From positions 310,001 to 374,000 of the forward strand of contig QYRS01000001.1 in assembly GCA_006503535.1 (NCBI GenBank): a DNA stretch of 64,000 nucleotides. The letters run 5' to 3'. The notes under the pieces were generated by a model. It saw only the letters and a program-made list of their open reading frames with translations. It had not been told where the DNA came from and searched no databases. Below, piece after piece: positions 33,896 through 46,154 of the stretch. This DNA comes from Arthrinium phaeospermum (taxonomy: Eukaryota; Ascomycota; Sordariomycetes; Amphisphaeriales; Apiosporaceae). Made by a program: the position numbers and the translations under genes. Numbering within the stretch: the first letter of the stretch is position 1; every line of letters starts with the position of its first letter.

Positions 33896-35596
33896 ATGAG
33901 TACTGATCGGATCTACAGGGCATATATTGACCAAACGAAAATGGAGAATGTACTGGCGGTAGCAGCTCCCCATCAGGAGTCCCTGTGGGACCGCTTGCCT
34001 AAGGAAATACGGATGATGGTCTTCGGCTTTCTGGGATCTAAGAACCTTTTCGACAACGCACGTTGGTCCTTGTTCGTCTACAAGGACAACGGTGACGAAT
34101 TAGACTACATCGGACCGCGGAGCAAAGCCACAGCCGTAATCCCCGATAAATACGCAACCCTTGCATCTGTGTGCCGAGAATGGCAGGGTTATTTTGAGGA
34201 AATTACCTTCCAGGCTCTTGTATTGTCCCCAGACCGGCTCAGCCGACTGGAGAGCCTGGTCAGTTCTTGCCCCCGTCGACTGAGTATATTGCGCCATATC
34301 CATCTGCGGATCGACTTGTCCGAATACGATTGCCGTACTTGCGATAAGGCCGAGACACCAATTGAGAGAACGAGCAACAACCAGAAGTTCACATCTCCGA
34401 TCGTGCGTCTGTTCGACATCATGAAACACTGGCCTGTAATCCAAGGACAAGGCATCCGGTTGGAGTTGAGCGCACACTCTCCTTCCGATTACGAGCACCG
34501 CTTTAAGAGACTGGAGTACCACAGGCATAACGAATATTATGGTCATCAAGCCCAGCCGGGCAAACTGCAATGGCTATTAAAGCTGCAAGACATGAGACAT
34601 GATTGGGTGCCACGAAGTGACGACGTACAGCAAATTATGCCTCACTCAACACCTATCGGGGCTTCAATGCGGGTGTTTGGCTCCGGCCTGTCGCTGGAAA
34701 TGGGTTCATTCGACCTTCCAGCCGTTCCGAGGGTTGACGCATTCGCCATCCGTCGTCAGTCTCGTCGAACCATCAACGCCATCGGAGGCCTCAACGTCAT
34801 TTTGAAAGCACTGCCCAACCTGGTCAGATTCTCCTACGAACCTTGGCACGGAATAAACAGACAGGACTGTCTTCGACGGGACCGCGAGTTGAAAGAGCTG
34901 ATGGGATGTGTCCTCGCCCATGAGAAACTCGAAAGTGTTTGGATCCTCGAGAATTTCGAGAACCAGACGAGCCACAGCTATAATCAAGCATGGGGCGTTG
35001 TGCCGCGATCCGATCCGTCGCTGGGCCAGTACTTGGCCGAATCGAGTCGCAACATCGAAGTCTTGGGCCTCTCCTGGGTCACAGACGCCATGGACTTCTT
35101 CCAGGCCTTTTGGCTGTCACGGCCCGCTCTGCCCTCTCCCAGCGATATGCGCTGGCACAGGCTGGTGGTGCTCATGCTGACCTGCGGCGACCTGCGAGAG
35201 GACGGCCGCCCCGAAACCGTCATCAAGACCGCTGCCAGGGCCGCAATGAACATGCCCAAGCTGATGATGATGTCGATCTGGAACTGCGGGAAAGGCCACG
35301 GTGCTTTCATGGAATATGCGAGATGCTGGGAGGACAAAAGAACTCCCAGCCTCACCATCGGTAGCACCTGGGACCACGAACTCAGCCATGAGTCGCGTGC
35401 ACTGTGGCAGCAGGTGGCCGACCTACACCAGTGCCGCTCGTTCGAATTCAAGCACAAGAAGCTCAAAGCCAGGTGGATGACTTGTTACACGTCACTCGCC
35501 AATCCGTATCGCCAAGGCCAACTGTACATCCCAGAGGTTGCCGTGGGATCGTCGAGGATGGAGCTGTGCTTCGAGGAGCGAATGATGTGGCGGTGA
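33896..35596 (+). CDS. F-box protein
   Basis: Single exon, 566 aa, starting at an ATG. An F-box-like motif appears near residues 28-55 (LWDRLPKEIRMMVFGFLG), followed by a long region of the kind seen in fungal F-box proteins of the LRR-less type (TLASVCREWQGYFEEITFQ and later LPNLVRFSYEPW). F-box proteins recruit substrates to SCF ubiquitin ligases through Skp1; the substrate is unknown. There is no intron and the frame is clean, in contrast to the broken genes immediately to the left. Confidence 0.8.
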   Translation: MSTDRIYRAYIDQTKMENVLAVAAPHQESLWDRLPKEIRMMVFGFLGSKNLFDNARWSLFVYKDNGDELDYIGPRSKATAVIPDKYATLASVCREWQGYFEEITFQALVLSPDRLSRLESLVSSCPRRLSILRHIHLRIDLSEYDCRTCDKAETPIERTSNNQKFTSPIVRLFDIMKHWPVIQGQGIRLELSAHSPSDYEHRFKRLEYHRHNEYYGHQAQPGKLQWLLKLQDMRHDWVPRSDDVQQIMPHSTPIGASMRVFGSGLSLEMGSFDLPAVPRVDAFAIRRQSRRTINAIGGLNVILKALPNLVRFSYEPWHGINRQDCLRRDRELKELMGCVLAHEKLESVWILENFENQTSHSYNQAWGVVPRSDPSLGQYLAESSRNIEVLGLSWVTDAMDFFQAFWLSRPALPSPSDMRWHRLVVLMLTCGDLREDGRPETVIKTAARAAMNMPKLMMMSIWNCGKGHGAFMEYARCWEDKRTPSLTIGSTWDHELSHESRALWQQVADLHQCRSFEFKHKKLKARWMTCYTSLANPYRQGQLYIPEVAVGSSRMELCFEERMMWR

Positions 35597-36546
35597 AGGG
35601 TACGGGAGGAAGCAGAAATCGCCAGGGCGAAACCGACACCCAGATACAGCACGCCAATGGCGAGCATTCTATGCTTGCTACAACCAACACATGTGGGAAT
35701 ACTATACTACTGGTCGCAATAAGAATGCCGCGACAGCGTTTTTAATGCCGACAGAGGAGCATGCGCTGTTGTGCATACGACATCACACTGCGGGCTTCAG
35801 GGCATGGGTACGGTTAGCATGGAGCCAAGCAAGAGGCAATAAGACCAGTTCTGACGCTGGTGATGGCTGGTTCAATGAAAGGAGCAGCAGCCAGCCTTTC
35901 CATATTGCATTGCACATAGTTAGTAATGCATCAAATTTGCCTACTTTATCGGTTGGATTATGGTTCGGTAAATGCCTTTAGCATGAAGATTGCTTGGCTC
36001 GGTAATATGTGAAGTCGAAGGTAAATGCGAGACGGGCCGAGTACGTGAAAATTGCCTTACTGTTGCTCTAACCTTCTTCATTTTGCTTGGATCTTTGACA
36101 GCTGCAGACATGCCATTCCTGCTTCGATTGCCAATTATCATACTCCGTAAAGACAATTGCACACCATCCCCTCTCGCCCTGGTTGGCCGTCTCGATAGGG
36201 CGCAACGTAATTGGCGGGACATTTTAAGACACCATTGGCTCATGACCATTGGTTTCTGGGGTAAAACGGGACTTTGCAGATCGGGGTGGATCAGCTGGTA
36301 CACGGCCCATTCATCAAGACGACGTCGCGTGGTCGTCATCAACTCTTCCCAACCCACGTATTTTTGAATCGTATAACTTTTAGACCAATAGAGTTGCGGT
36401 GATACCATAATTCTTCTTCCACTTGATTGCTGCACATTCTTCTGCTCGGTTTTGTAGATGACCGCGCAAGAACTGATCTCGTGAATTGGCTCCGCCAAAA
36501 CTGACCCCGCAACTCGACCTTGGATACTCGCTCCACACCTTGAAGG

Positions 36547-38145
36547 ATGCTCCCACAACTGGTCATGGCGGCCGCGCTTGGCCATACGGCCGGGTTATCC
36601 CGCCAGCAACAGGCCGACCCTGTGCCTGACTACCCGACCGCGCCGGCAGGGAATCCCTTCGTGTCGGGCTGGTACGCCGACCCCGACAACGAGTTCTACG
36701 AGGGCGAGTACTGGGTCTTCCCGACCTCGTCGTACGCCTACGCGGAGCAGACCTACCTGGACGCCTTCTCCAGCCCGGACCTGGTCAACTGGACCAAGCA
36801 CCCCAACATCCTGACCACCGAGGACGTCAAGTGGGCGACCGAGGCCGTGTGGGCGCCCGCCCCCATCGCCCGCAACGGCAAGTACTACCTCTACTTCGGC
36901 GCCAACGACATCCAGGAGGACGAGGACGCCAACGGCTCCAAGGTCGGTGGCATCGGTGTTGCGGTGGCCGACCGCCCCGAGGGGCCCTACGTCGATGCTA
37001 TCGGCGCGCCTCTCATCGGGCACTACTACAACGGCGCGCAGCCCATCGATCAGGACGTCTTTCTCGATGACGACGGCCAGGCCTATATCTACTACGGCGG
37101 TCACAGCCATGCCAATGTGGCCAAGCTCAACGAGGACATGATCTCCATCGGGAACCTGGACGGTAGCAATGGAACCGGCAACGGCACCACTCAGTACAAG
37201 GAGATCACGCCCGAGAACTACACCGAGGGCTCGCAGATGATCAAGCGCAACGGCACCTACTACTTCATGTGGTCCGAGGGCGGCTGGGGCGGGCCCGACT
37301 ACAGCGTCTCGTACGCCATGGCCGACTCGCCGCTGGGCCCCTTTGAGCGCAAGGCCAAGATCCTGCAGCAGGACGACGCCGTCGCGACGGGCAGCGGCCA
37401 CCACGGCGTCATCCGCGTGCCCGGCACCGACATCTACTACATCGTCTACCACCGCCGCCCGCTCACCGAGACGGACGGGAACCACCGCGTGCTGGCCTAC
37501 GACCGCATGTACTTCAACGAGGACGGCACGATCGCGCCCGTCAAGATGCTCGTGCATGACAACTTCGCCGACGGCAACTCCATCGGCTGGAAGATGTACG
37601 GCGACAGGATCGATAACTGGACGGTGGCCGACCGGCACCTCGTCGGCGTTTGCAAGGGCGACGGGCTGGCGATGCTGGATACCAACTTCACCGACCTCGT
37701 CATGAACGCCACGGTCGCCGTGTCAAACGGGACGCGCGAGCGCAGCGACGCGGGGCTCGTCTTCCGCGCCACCAACCTCGGGGGAGGCGTTGCTGCCTCG
37801 GGCTCGCCTTTCGACGGGACAGGGGCCCAAACGGCTACGGGCCCGGCCGTGTTCAACGGATACTACGCGGGCATCTCGGCGGCGGGCTACGTGGTGCTGG
37901 GCAAGTATGGTAACAACGGCACGATGACGACCCTGGGCCAGGCGGAGGTGGCGCGGCTCCAGGCGGCGGCGGATTACACGATGACGGTCACGGCGATTGG
38001 GAGCGACATCAATGTGTACCTGGGGAATACAGATGCGGCGCTGATTACGGCGACGGATTCGACCTACACTTCGGGGGCTAATGGTGTGGCGGTTCACGCG
38101 GCGGCGGGGGTTTTTGGAAATGTTTCTGTTGATAGGCCTACATGA
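36547..38145 (+). CDS. glycoside hydrolase family 43 enzyme (secreted arabinanase/xylosidase type)
   Basis: Single exon, 532 aa. The N-terminus (MLPQLVMAAALGHTAG) resembles a short signal peptide. The five-bladed propeller begins at NPFVSGWYADPD, with general-base Asp at residue 45. IDQDVFLDDDG contains the pKa-modulating Asp, and YTEGSQMIKRNGTYY the catalytic Glu, so all three GH43 residues are present. From about residue 335 a second beta-sandwich (VHDNFADGNSIGWKMYG ... GLVFRATNLGGG) looks like a LamG/CBM66-type domain that such enzymes use to bind chain ends. Many NxT/S sequons fit secretion. Likely acts on plant cell-wall arabinan or xylan; exact specificity is not readable from sequence. 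Confidence 0.9.
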   Translation: MLPQLVMAAALGHTAGLSRQQQADPVPDYPTAPAGNPFVSGWYADPDNEFYEGEYWVFPTSSYAYAEQTYLDAFSSPDLVNWTKHPNILTTEDVKWATEAVWAPAPIARNGKYYLYFGANDIQEDEDANGSKVGGIGVAVADRPEGPYVDAIGAPLIGHYYNGAQPIDQDVFLDDDGQAYIYYGGHSHANVAKLNEDMISIGNLDGSNGTGNGTTQYKEITPENYTEGSQMIKRNGTYYFMWSEGGWGGPDYSVSYAMADSPLGPFERKAKILQQDDAVATGSGHHGVIRVPGTDIYYIVYHRRPLTETDGNHRVLAYDRMYFNEDGTIAPVKMLVHDNFADGNSIGWKMYGDRIDNWTVADRHLVGVCKGDGLAMLDTNFTDLVMNATVAVSNGTRERSDAGLVFRATNLGGGVAASGSPFDGTGAQTATGPAVFNGYYAGISAAGYVVLGKYGNNGTMTTLGQAEVARLQAAADYTMTVTAIGSDINVYLGNTDAALITATDSTYTSGANGVAVHAAAGVFGNVSVDRPT

Positions 38146-38846
38146 GTAGAGACGGATCTAGGTCACATATAGCAATTGGATATCGTCATACTGGGTGATA
38201 AATCTGGATGTGGAACTGCAACGGTCGCACCTTAAGAGGCAGCTAAAGCACCGAGCACTAGGTTACAGCACCTGCAAGCACTAAAGCTATCCCGCAAGCT
38301 CCAGAGATTTAGGGTGGAGCGCTGTAGGAAGGCCTGGCAGATTACACCAAGGCTATCTTTTGCGACCGTGACGTGCAGGCTAGAAATTGATCTAACAAAA
38401 CTCGCACGGCGACCGTTGTGGTTGCCCATTCTTCATTTGCCATTGAAGGACATACTTATTTCCCATACCGCCTTCATTGTGAAAATATGTGACTGGGCAT
38501 CGGTCGCTGGAAGTTGCCGGACGAAATCACATGACCTCGTGACAAGAGCCGCAAGGCGCGTTTTCGTGTCAAGCTGCCCCCACCGAATGACATAATTCTT
38601 GTTCTGTCTCTCCCACTTGCATCATCAACCCATTTGCGACTTGCGGGTGAGACACGGCCACAGTCAAGTTGTACATCCTTGGAAGAACAATACATATTAT
38701 TATTACCCATATCCGTTTGCTATTCGTTTGCTTGGGGGCCAAAAAGCCTACAACAAAACGACCAGATCCTTGCGCGGCTGCCTTGCGACGATGCGACAGG
38801 TCATTTCGCCGCGCACCATCACTCGGGCAACTGCACCCAATCAAAC

Positions 38847-41800
38847 ATGAACATTTCTTCCCTCCTCTCTTCGTGGGACTCGAGTGCGGGAGGCACGACC
38901 CCGCGGCAACCCACTGCACCTTTCACGAATGCGACGCCTGCCTCCATGAACGAGATGGCCAAGGTACGAGAAGCTTTTGGTTGCGCCTGGCGCAGTTGAC
39001 TTGGAAGACCGAACACTAACCTGGAACCATCCTTTGACTCATACAGGCTGAACAGGGGCGTCACCGTCAGTCAAAACCCGAATCTTCGAATTCGAGGTTG
39101 TCCGCTACCCCAACGCCTCGATCGCAACCTTCGCAGTCTGTCGCCATGGATCCTTTGAGCGACGACGAGAACTTCGACGCGGTGAGGCCACCGCCATCAT
39201 CTTCGACATCAAGGCTGTCGGCTACCCCAGGACCTGGGCCGCAATCATCGCAGTCTACCGGTATGGATCACTCTAGCGATGATGAGACTCTCGGCGCGGC
39301 GAGATCACCACTGTCCTTCTTGGGAGGGTCACAACTATCCTCACAACTATCCTCCTTAATAAGACCACCGATGCGCTCTTCAGGGAGACCGGCACCCTTT
39401 TCAGCTCCACCACCACCCTCCACTTCGAGCAGGTCCCATATTGCCAATGCCATCGCGACGTTCTCTAGCATAGGTCGGCCAGACGATGACATGCCCTGGG
39501 AAAGCTTTTTGGGTTCCCAGGCCCCCCAGCAGTCACAGGCGAACGTACGCGCGAACCTCGAAAACCTCCTATCCGTGAACGAGCACGAGATCGCCCCTGC
39601 GGATCGACTCGAGACGCCACTGCAGATGAGCTGCGAGCTGATGCCTCACCAGAGGGTCGGGCTCACCTGGCTCGTAAAACAGGAAAAGAGCAACAGGAAG
39701 GGTGCCCTCCTCGCCGACACCATGGGCCTGGGCAAGACAATTCAGGCGCTCGCCCTCATGTTGGCGCACCAGTCCAACAACGACTCGCGCAAGACGACCC
39801 TGATTGTAGCGCCTCTCGCACTGCTCAAGCAGTGGGAGGCCGAGATCCGCCAAAAGGTCGAGAGGCATTACCGACTCAAAACCTTCATCTACCATGGCCT
39901 GAACAAGAAGGGCATGACGACTGCGAAGCTCATGAAGTACGATGTGGTGCTTACAACTTACGGAACGATTGGCCATGAATTTCGCCGAAAGCGCAATTAT
40001 GGAATCTTGGCTGAGGATGCAATGTTCTACCGAATCATCCTTGACGAGGCCCATAACATCAAGAACCGCAGATCCACTACGTCAGAGGCCGTGTGTAAGA
40101 TCAAGGGCACGTACAGGATTTGCATGACCGGTACTCCATTCATGAACAACACGTCGGAGATTTATTCTCTGATTCGTTTTCTCCGGATCGAGCCGTACCG
40201 TTGGTGGGAAGAATTCAGCCAAGATATCGATAGGCCTATCAGGAAGTGGGAAGACGACGAGCACAGCGAAGCAATGAGACGGTTGCGGGCCTTGATCTGG
40301 AGCTTCACAATACGGCGTTCGAAGCACAGCGTGCTAGATGGCGTACGCATTCTGAACCTTCCTAACAAGGAGGTCGTTGAGGTCAAGGCCGAATTCAACG
40401 AGGATCAGGCGAATTTCTACAACGCACTTGAAGCGTCACATCGCGACAAGTTCGAGAAGTATAGCAACTCTCGATCTAAAAAGAAGAACTACATGGCCAT
40501 CCTGGTGCTTATCCTCCGTTTGCGCCAGGTTTGCAGTCATCCGCACCTCATCAAGAACTTTGGAATCCCCGACGGCGCCGAGCTTGATTCCGATGGCATG
40601 ACCGAGCTCGCTCTCGACCTCAGCCCCGCAGTAGTGGAGCAGGTCTGCTCTCAGCCGTCGTTCACGTGCCCCATCTGCGACGATCTGACGATAGATCCCC
40701 TGATCATTGCCCCCTGTGGCCATCACATCTGCTGCCAGTGTTTTACGGCCGTGATGCAGGTCAACGTCCTCGAGGGACGGGACGCTGGTGCGCCAGGTAT
40801 TTCGGATACCACGTGCCCGCACGATGGCTGCACGAGCGAGATCTTGCCTGATAGAGTCATCTGCTATACTTACTTCGTGCGAGCCCATGGTCCAGGCGTG
40901 GCCAACATCGAGCGCGCCGGAGAAGGTGATTCGGAAACTTGCGAATCGGAAACCGAGGATGAACAGGGTACACCGAATATAAGATTGAAGAGAGAGGGAT
41001 TGGCGCGTACCAGTCCCATGAGGCAGGAACTGAAGCAAGAGGGGGCCCAGGAATCGAGATCGTCAATCGTCAAGACTGAAGAAGCGCCATCCTCTTTGCC
41101 GGTCCTGAGCCAGGTGCCTGATCGGGGGCTTCAGGGGGGACACGTGAAACGGGAAGATACCGAAGCCGGGGCGGAACAAGACCCCCTGAAAGGGCTCGAG
41201 GACTTCCTGGATGCGGCAGACTCGCTCCTAGCTCGGGGACGAGCTACCATGATCAATAGGGGCAAGTTCAACCCCACTCCAGCTCCAGCCATCGATGCAG
41301 CACGATCGAGCACCCCCAAGCGGCCCATCAAGTCAGAAACCAGGTCGGCATCGCCCTCCTCGCAGCCTCGATCGGCGAAACGGATCAAGAAGAACGACGG
41401 CGGGTACAAAGAGAAGAAAAGGTCATCACGCTCGCCGACCTCAAGCGCGAGAGCCAGCGCAACGCAACCGCCAAGGCCGCCTACCTGCAGCGGCTGCGCA
41501 AGGACTGGGTCTCGAGCGCCAAGATCGACGCCACCATGGAGCTGCTGCGGCGCCTCCGCGACGAGAAGCCCGACGAGAAGATCCTGGTGTTCAGCCTATG
41601 GACCTCGTTCCTGGATCTGCTGGAGGTACCCCTGCATGACGGCAAGTTCACGTACGCGCGGTACGACGGGTCGATGAAGCCGCAGGCGCGCGACGAGGCG
41701 GTCAAGCAGTTTGCGCGGGAGCCCGCCGCCTCCGGAAGGGCCACAACGCTGGGCAGCAACGGCCAGCGCAGCATCGGCACGCGGGTGCTGCTGGTGAGCC

Positions 41801-42054
41801 TGACGGCCGGTAACGCCGGGCTGAACCTGACGGCGGCGAGCCAGGTGGTGGTGCTGGAGCCGTTCTGGAACCCGTTTGTGGAGGACCAGGCGGTGGACCG
41901 GGCGCACCGGATCGGGCAGCGGCGGGCGGTGACGGTGCACCGGGTGCTGGTGGCGGGCACGGTCGAGGACCGGATCCTGGAGCTGCAAGAACAAAAACGA
42001 CGACTGGTGGGGGCGGCGCTCAGCGAGGAGGGGCGCGGGGGATCGGAAGGCTGA
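38847..42054 (+). CDS. SNF2-family ATPase with internal RING finger (RAD5/ULS1-like), one apparent frameshift
   Basis: Exons 38847-38963 and 39047-42054 (intron GTACGA...CTAAC...ATACAG). About 1041 aa if one base is restored. The disordered N-terminus contains near-duplicate modules (RLSATPTPRSQ and RLSATPGPGPQ). The ATPase half has Walker A DTMGLGKT and Walker B/DEAH as LDEAHNI. A C3HC4 RING (CPICDD...CGHHICCQC) lies before the C-terminal helicase lobe (LLVSLTAGNAGLNL, VDRAHRIGQRRAV). This order marks RAD5/RAD16/ULS1-type translocases that combine chromatin or DNA remodelling with ubiquitin or SUMO ligase activity in the nucleus. At 41417-41420 a run of four As must be five to join KKRSSRS to the conserved VITLADLKRES frame; as given, the plus frame stops at 41677. 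Confidence 0.85.
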
Positions 42055-42604
42055 GTTTGCAGGAGTTGAGGGGGTTGTTTGGGGTGCGATGAGCATCACG
42101 ACCTTACGACTGGTTTGTGATCCGAGAGAGAGAGAGTTGTCGGTTGGTGTTTTAGGTGTTTGTTTGGTCTACCGTCTCGCGACATACGAGGGCCAGGCTA
42201 CTACTACTGCAGCGTTTTGGTATTGTTTGTTGTCGTTGTCGGTTTTCTTCCGTCAGTACGGCGTTTTACCCAGCGCTGGTTTGGAACACGGCGTCTTGAG
42301 TTGCGAATACTGAGGGACTGAAGCAGGGACTGCTGTTTATCGTTTTGTATTCGCTGTGGCTATTGGAGACGAGGGATTGTTTTGTTACAAGTTATACCTC
42401 TTTTGTACATTATCCTGGACGGCACTTGGCAAACCGCTATATCATGGAAGGCGAGGCGGTAGCGAGAGTTTAGCTTATCATGTTTTACCGGTGTTAACTT
42501 ATGATATCATACGAGGTGGACGGAAAAGCTGCCTGGACAGGGCAGCGCAGGTCTGTTTATTATCATTGAAGTATTATAAAAAGCGCTTGCCGAATCACTA
42601 CGTG

Positions 42605-43662
42605 TTAATTTACTATCCCTCGCAGTCGCGGGTCGATGATGAGGACCTTTTGCAGGTCGCGGGGGTCGTAGAGGGGCTCTGGCATGGGGCCCTGGTATTT
42701 CGTGTTGAGCTCGCGATCGTAGTCGGACGACGCCCACGTGGCAGAGTCGGCCGTTGGTGATGACATGTTGCCATTGTGCTGCTGTTGCTGTTGCTGTTGG
42801 GGTATATGCCCCGGCTGCTGGCTTTGTTGTAGTTGTTGCTGTTGCTGCTGCTGTTGCATTTGCAGGGCAATGACGAGCTGCTGGATGCGCTGGTCCTTTT
42901 TTCTCCGGTCGACCTCGAGGCAGGAGCGCACGAAGAGGGCGAACTCGAGGACTCTGTTTGGATGTAGGAAATCGTTAGCGTAAGTAAGTATGTACCCAGT
43001 GCCTTCTCTTTCACAGGATGTACAGGTATATCATATAGTCGACACTCGGAAAAGAGAGATAGGCAAACGTACCCCAAGATCGCCAGGAACGCCACCGTCG
43101 CGTCCCCGCTCATACCGTACACCGTCGGGCTCATAATGGCCTGCACGGCGCTTCCCGCCGTCCCGAGCAGCCACAGCAGCAAGTCCATCCCCACGTGCGC
43201 CTTGGCCGAGATGCCCCGCCGCCGGCTGCGCCGCGCGCCCATGGTGGCGAAGTCGGCGCCGTTCCAGACCAGGGCCGCCAGGCCGACGGGCAGGCTGACG
43301 TACGGCATCACGAGGACGGCGCGCCGGTCGGTTTCCTGGAGGCGGCGGTAGTAGGCGGCCTGGGCGGCGAGGCCGAAGCCGGCGAGCAGGATGCCCAGGG
43401 TCAGGCACAGGGCGCGCAGGACGATCTTGATGGTTACCCAGGCGGCGTCGCTGCCGATTTGGGGGAGTTCGGGGAGGGTGTTGCGTGGGGGGAGGTTGGC
43501 GACGACGTAGGGTGTCGTGGGGGCGGGCTGTGGTTGTTGTAGGGTGCCCGTTTGCGCAGAAGGCGCTGGCTTCGGCGGCGCGGTGTTGGTGGTCGAGGTC
43601 GAGAGGGACATCGGGGGCGGAGGGGGAGGGGGCTCGAGGCGGTTGGCGCGCCCGGCCGACAT
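42605..43662 (-). CDS. four-TM membrane protein with glutamine-rich C-terminus
   Basis: Two exons, 43662-43073 and 42953-42605 (intron GTACGT...AAACAG); 312 aa. The start is the first ATG; the open frame extends upstream only through a TTG. A proline-rich disordered N-terminus (seven consecutive prolines) is followed by four hydrophobic segments: IKIVLRALCLTLGILLAGFG, VLVMPYVSLPVGLAALVW, MDLLLWLLGTAGSAVQ, and FLAILGVLEFALFV, which spans the splice junction. The spacing suggests a MARVEL-like membrane protein, though I cannot confirm that domain. After the last TM come two glutamine tracts encoded by CAG/CAA repeats. Confidence 0.8.
42778..42860. repeat. CTG/CAG trinucleotide microsatellite encoding poly-Gln
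   Basis: Two imperfect blocks of CTG/TTG triplets on the plus strand (CAG/CAA on the coding minus strand), separated by a short Gly/Pro/His stretch, encode two runs of about seven to eight glutamines in the four-TM protein. Confidence 0.85.
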
Positions 43663-44687
43663 GGTGGCGGGAGCGGGCGGCGCAATGGGCCTCGGTCGGC
43701 GTCGTTGTTGTCTCAAAGGAGGTGTGATCTTATACCCAATTCAAGGGCCTGAAGATGCGATCGAGTCAGTCGGCACACCGATCCAAATGCGACAACGGTC
43801 TGTGGGTCGTCCTGTCAGATCGTCGAGGCGGCGCGGCGAAGTCTGCTATCTTGGTGCTGGACACGCTCGGTCGTGTCGTCGCGTATATCGCATATCCAAT
43901 ATCCTCCCTTCCCGGAATGATCGCCAATTGAGGACGGTAAAACGAGTGTATGGACTAAGTAGATGGCAGAACAGCAACCCAAGCCGTCGCGCTCCGAAGG
44001 ATCAGGCGCCCCCCGTTTCTTTATTTCTCCCCTTCTCCCGCTAGAACAAATTGGCGGGCCTCATCCCGGCAAGGCGGCCCAGGGCTATGGAGTTGATCCC
44101 CAAAGCAGTTAGCGAGGCAGCTTAGGCGAACTGATCGCTGCTGCGCCTCCCGCGAGTTCCCCGCCCGCCAGTGCAGAGCCAGTCACCAGTGGGCTGAAAG
44201 CTATCGGAAACTACAGGACTGACGTGACATTGACTGGGCGTCGAAAAAAGCCTAGAGTCGGTCGTACGTTGATCTTCGGGGTTGCACGATATGTACCGGC
44301 TACATGCACTTTCCCAAGCACCCGAATCTATTTAAATCTATCGTTGAAAGCCAACCTGTGTTCCGACCGCGACTGCGGCTGTTCAGCTCGGAATCGATAG
44401 GCTCGGCCCGCTGAGGATCGACAACATGATGACTCGTTCGAAAACAAAAATAGAACAACATGCTACCGATGTCAATTTGATGGCCTAATTCACATATTTC
44501 ATCGTGATAAATTCGTTGCATATTAACCAGGGAAAAAACTTGACTTTATGGTCACTTGCGAGACCTGAGCATGTGTGTTGCAGGACGAGTATTGCAAGCT
44601 TCTTAAGTGTGAATCAGGATATGCTAATATTAATTCATTGCTACGTAGGCTATTACTTTTGATACGTCTCAATCCATAGTGCACTAA
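43663..44687. other. gene-free stretch
   Basis: About 1 kb between the promoter of the four-TM gene and the 3' end of the decarboxylase gene. It becomes AT-rich near 44480-44660. No gene, repeat or RNA recognised. Confidence 0.4.
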
Positions 44688-46154
44688 TTACTTCTTCACG
44701 ACAGCCACCTTGCTGCGTACCGGCACGTTCTCCTCGCGCCCCACGTCGGGGAAGTCGTCGACCTTGACGCCCTTGCGGAAGAGCAGGCAGTGCGACGAGC
44801 CGCCAAAGTGGAACATGCCCGTCTGGTCGCCCTTGTTGACGTGCTGACCCTCCTTGACGGTGATGTCGCAGGTGCTGACCTCGTCCATACCGATCCCAAT
44901 AAAGGCCATAAGCCCGATGGCCGGGTTGTCGGCCTCGATGAAGATGACGGCGCGCGTCGCCAGGGCCGTCAGGTAGCCCTGCGCCATCGAGATGCCGCGG
45001 CTGTCGATCTCGTAGTCCTGGTCCTTCTCGAGGATGGGCTCGCTGAAGTAGGTCCCGTCCTGCACGAAGCAGCGCTTGACCGTGCCCGACACGGGCGCAT
45101 GCCACCGGTGGTAGGAGAGGGCCGACAGGAAGGCTTGGTACACGGTGCTGCCGTCGAACTGGTCGGCAAGGGGGTCGTGCGCCAGCATGTCGCCCACCGA
45201 GTACGGCTGCCCCTTGATCCAGAACCGGTCCCGCAGCTTGGCGGCCCGCGCCACGTTGTACACCTTGGACTCGCACGCGTTGGCGATGACGTTGTCGTCC
45301 TCGGGCGAGGCGACGGGGCGCACGCCCTCGCGCAGCTCGCGGGTGAAGAAGTCTAGAGGTCAAAGGTCAGCCAGTCTATTCCACCTGGCGTTCTGTTGTC
45401 GACTTACCATCCCACGACTTGTAGCCAAAGTGCTCCTTGGACGGGTCGCAGATGTACATGTCCTCGAACGTGTGCGACGTCTTGAGGGGCGCGTTGGCGA
45501 CCTGCATCAGGTCCGTCTTGCCGTGCTTGCCGAACCAGCCGCCGTCGGCGGTGAGGACGTCGGTCGAGGCCGGCGTCTGGAGGAACTTGCCCCACTCGTT
45601 GAGGATCTTCTTGAGCATCCGGTTGACCTCGGGGTCCAGAAACGCCGCGTGCCCGCTGGGCGTGGCCATGGCGTAGTCGAAGATGGCGACCATGGGGACG
45701 CCGACCATTCCGACGCCGTAGGCGGCGTCGGTCCACTCGGGCGCCTTGGTGAAGATGTGGTTGAGCATGTCGAGCATGTGCTCGTAGTCGCGGATCTGGG
45801 CGTGGCCGGTGGGGTCCTTGTCGTAGGGGTGCTTGTGCGGGACCTCCTCCCACATCTGCGTAAAGTACATGTAGAAGCGCGGGTTGCCCTCGATGAACTG
45901 CTGGAACTCCTGCAGCACCGGGATCAGCTCCGTCCGCTTGCCCGCCGCGCTGTGCTTGTCGTCGACGTGCTTCACCTGCTTCGCCAGCCAGTCGCGGTGC
46001 ACGCGGTGGTCGGCCGGCATCCAGCCGCCGGGTCTGTTTTCTTGTGTTAGCAGGCATGTTTGGGTGAGAATATATCATTGAGATGGTGTAAGACTGACCT
46101 GTGGATCCGGTGGTGGTGAGGAATCTCATGCTCATCGCCGTGCTGGTGAACCAT
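44688..46154 (-). CDS. phosphatidylserine-decarboxylase-family enzyme of the PsiD-like (aromatic amino acid decarboxylase) type
   Basis: Three exons, 46154-46099, 46033-45408 and 45352-44688; 448 aa with both junctions exact (HR|PGGW and SWD|DFFTREL). It is full length without a TM or mitochondrial presequence. The N-terminal region (HRVHRDWLAKQV, RFYMYFTQMWEEVP, DPEVNRMLKKILNEWG) is the one seen in soluble PSD-like proteins including the Psilocybe tryptophan decarboxylase PsiD, not in housekeeping PSDs. The core has RPVASPEDDN, LSYHRWHAPV and the self-cleavage site GGSS in MFHFGGSSHCLLF, where the serine becomes the pyruvoyl cofactor. I infer decarboxylation of an amino acid or related small molecule. 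A P450 on the same strand lies about 0.9 kb upstream. Confidence 0.85.

Noticed and set aside
36595..37638. 347-codon open frame antisense to the GH43 gene
   Set aside because: Valine/glycine/arginine-rich product typical of the antisense of GC-rich coding sequence; the plus-strand GH43 has all catalytic residues.
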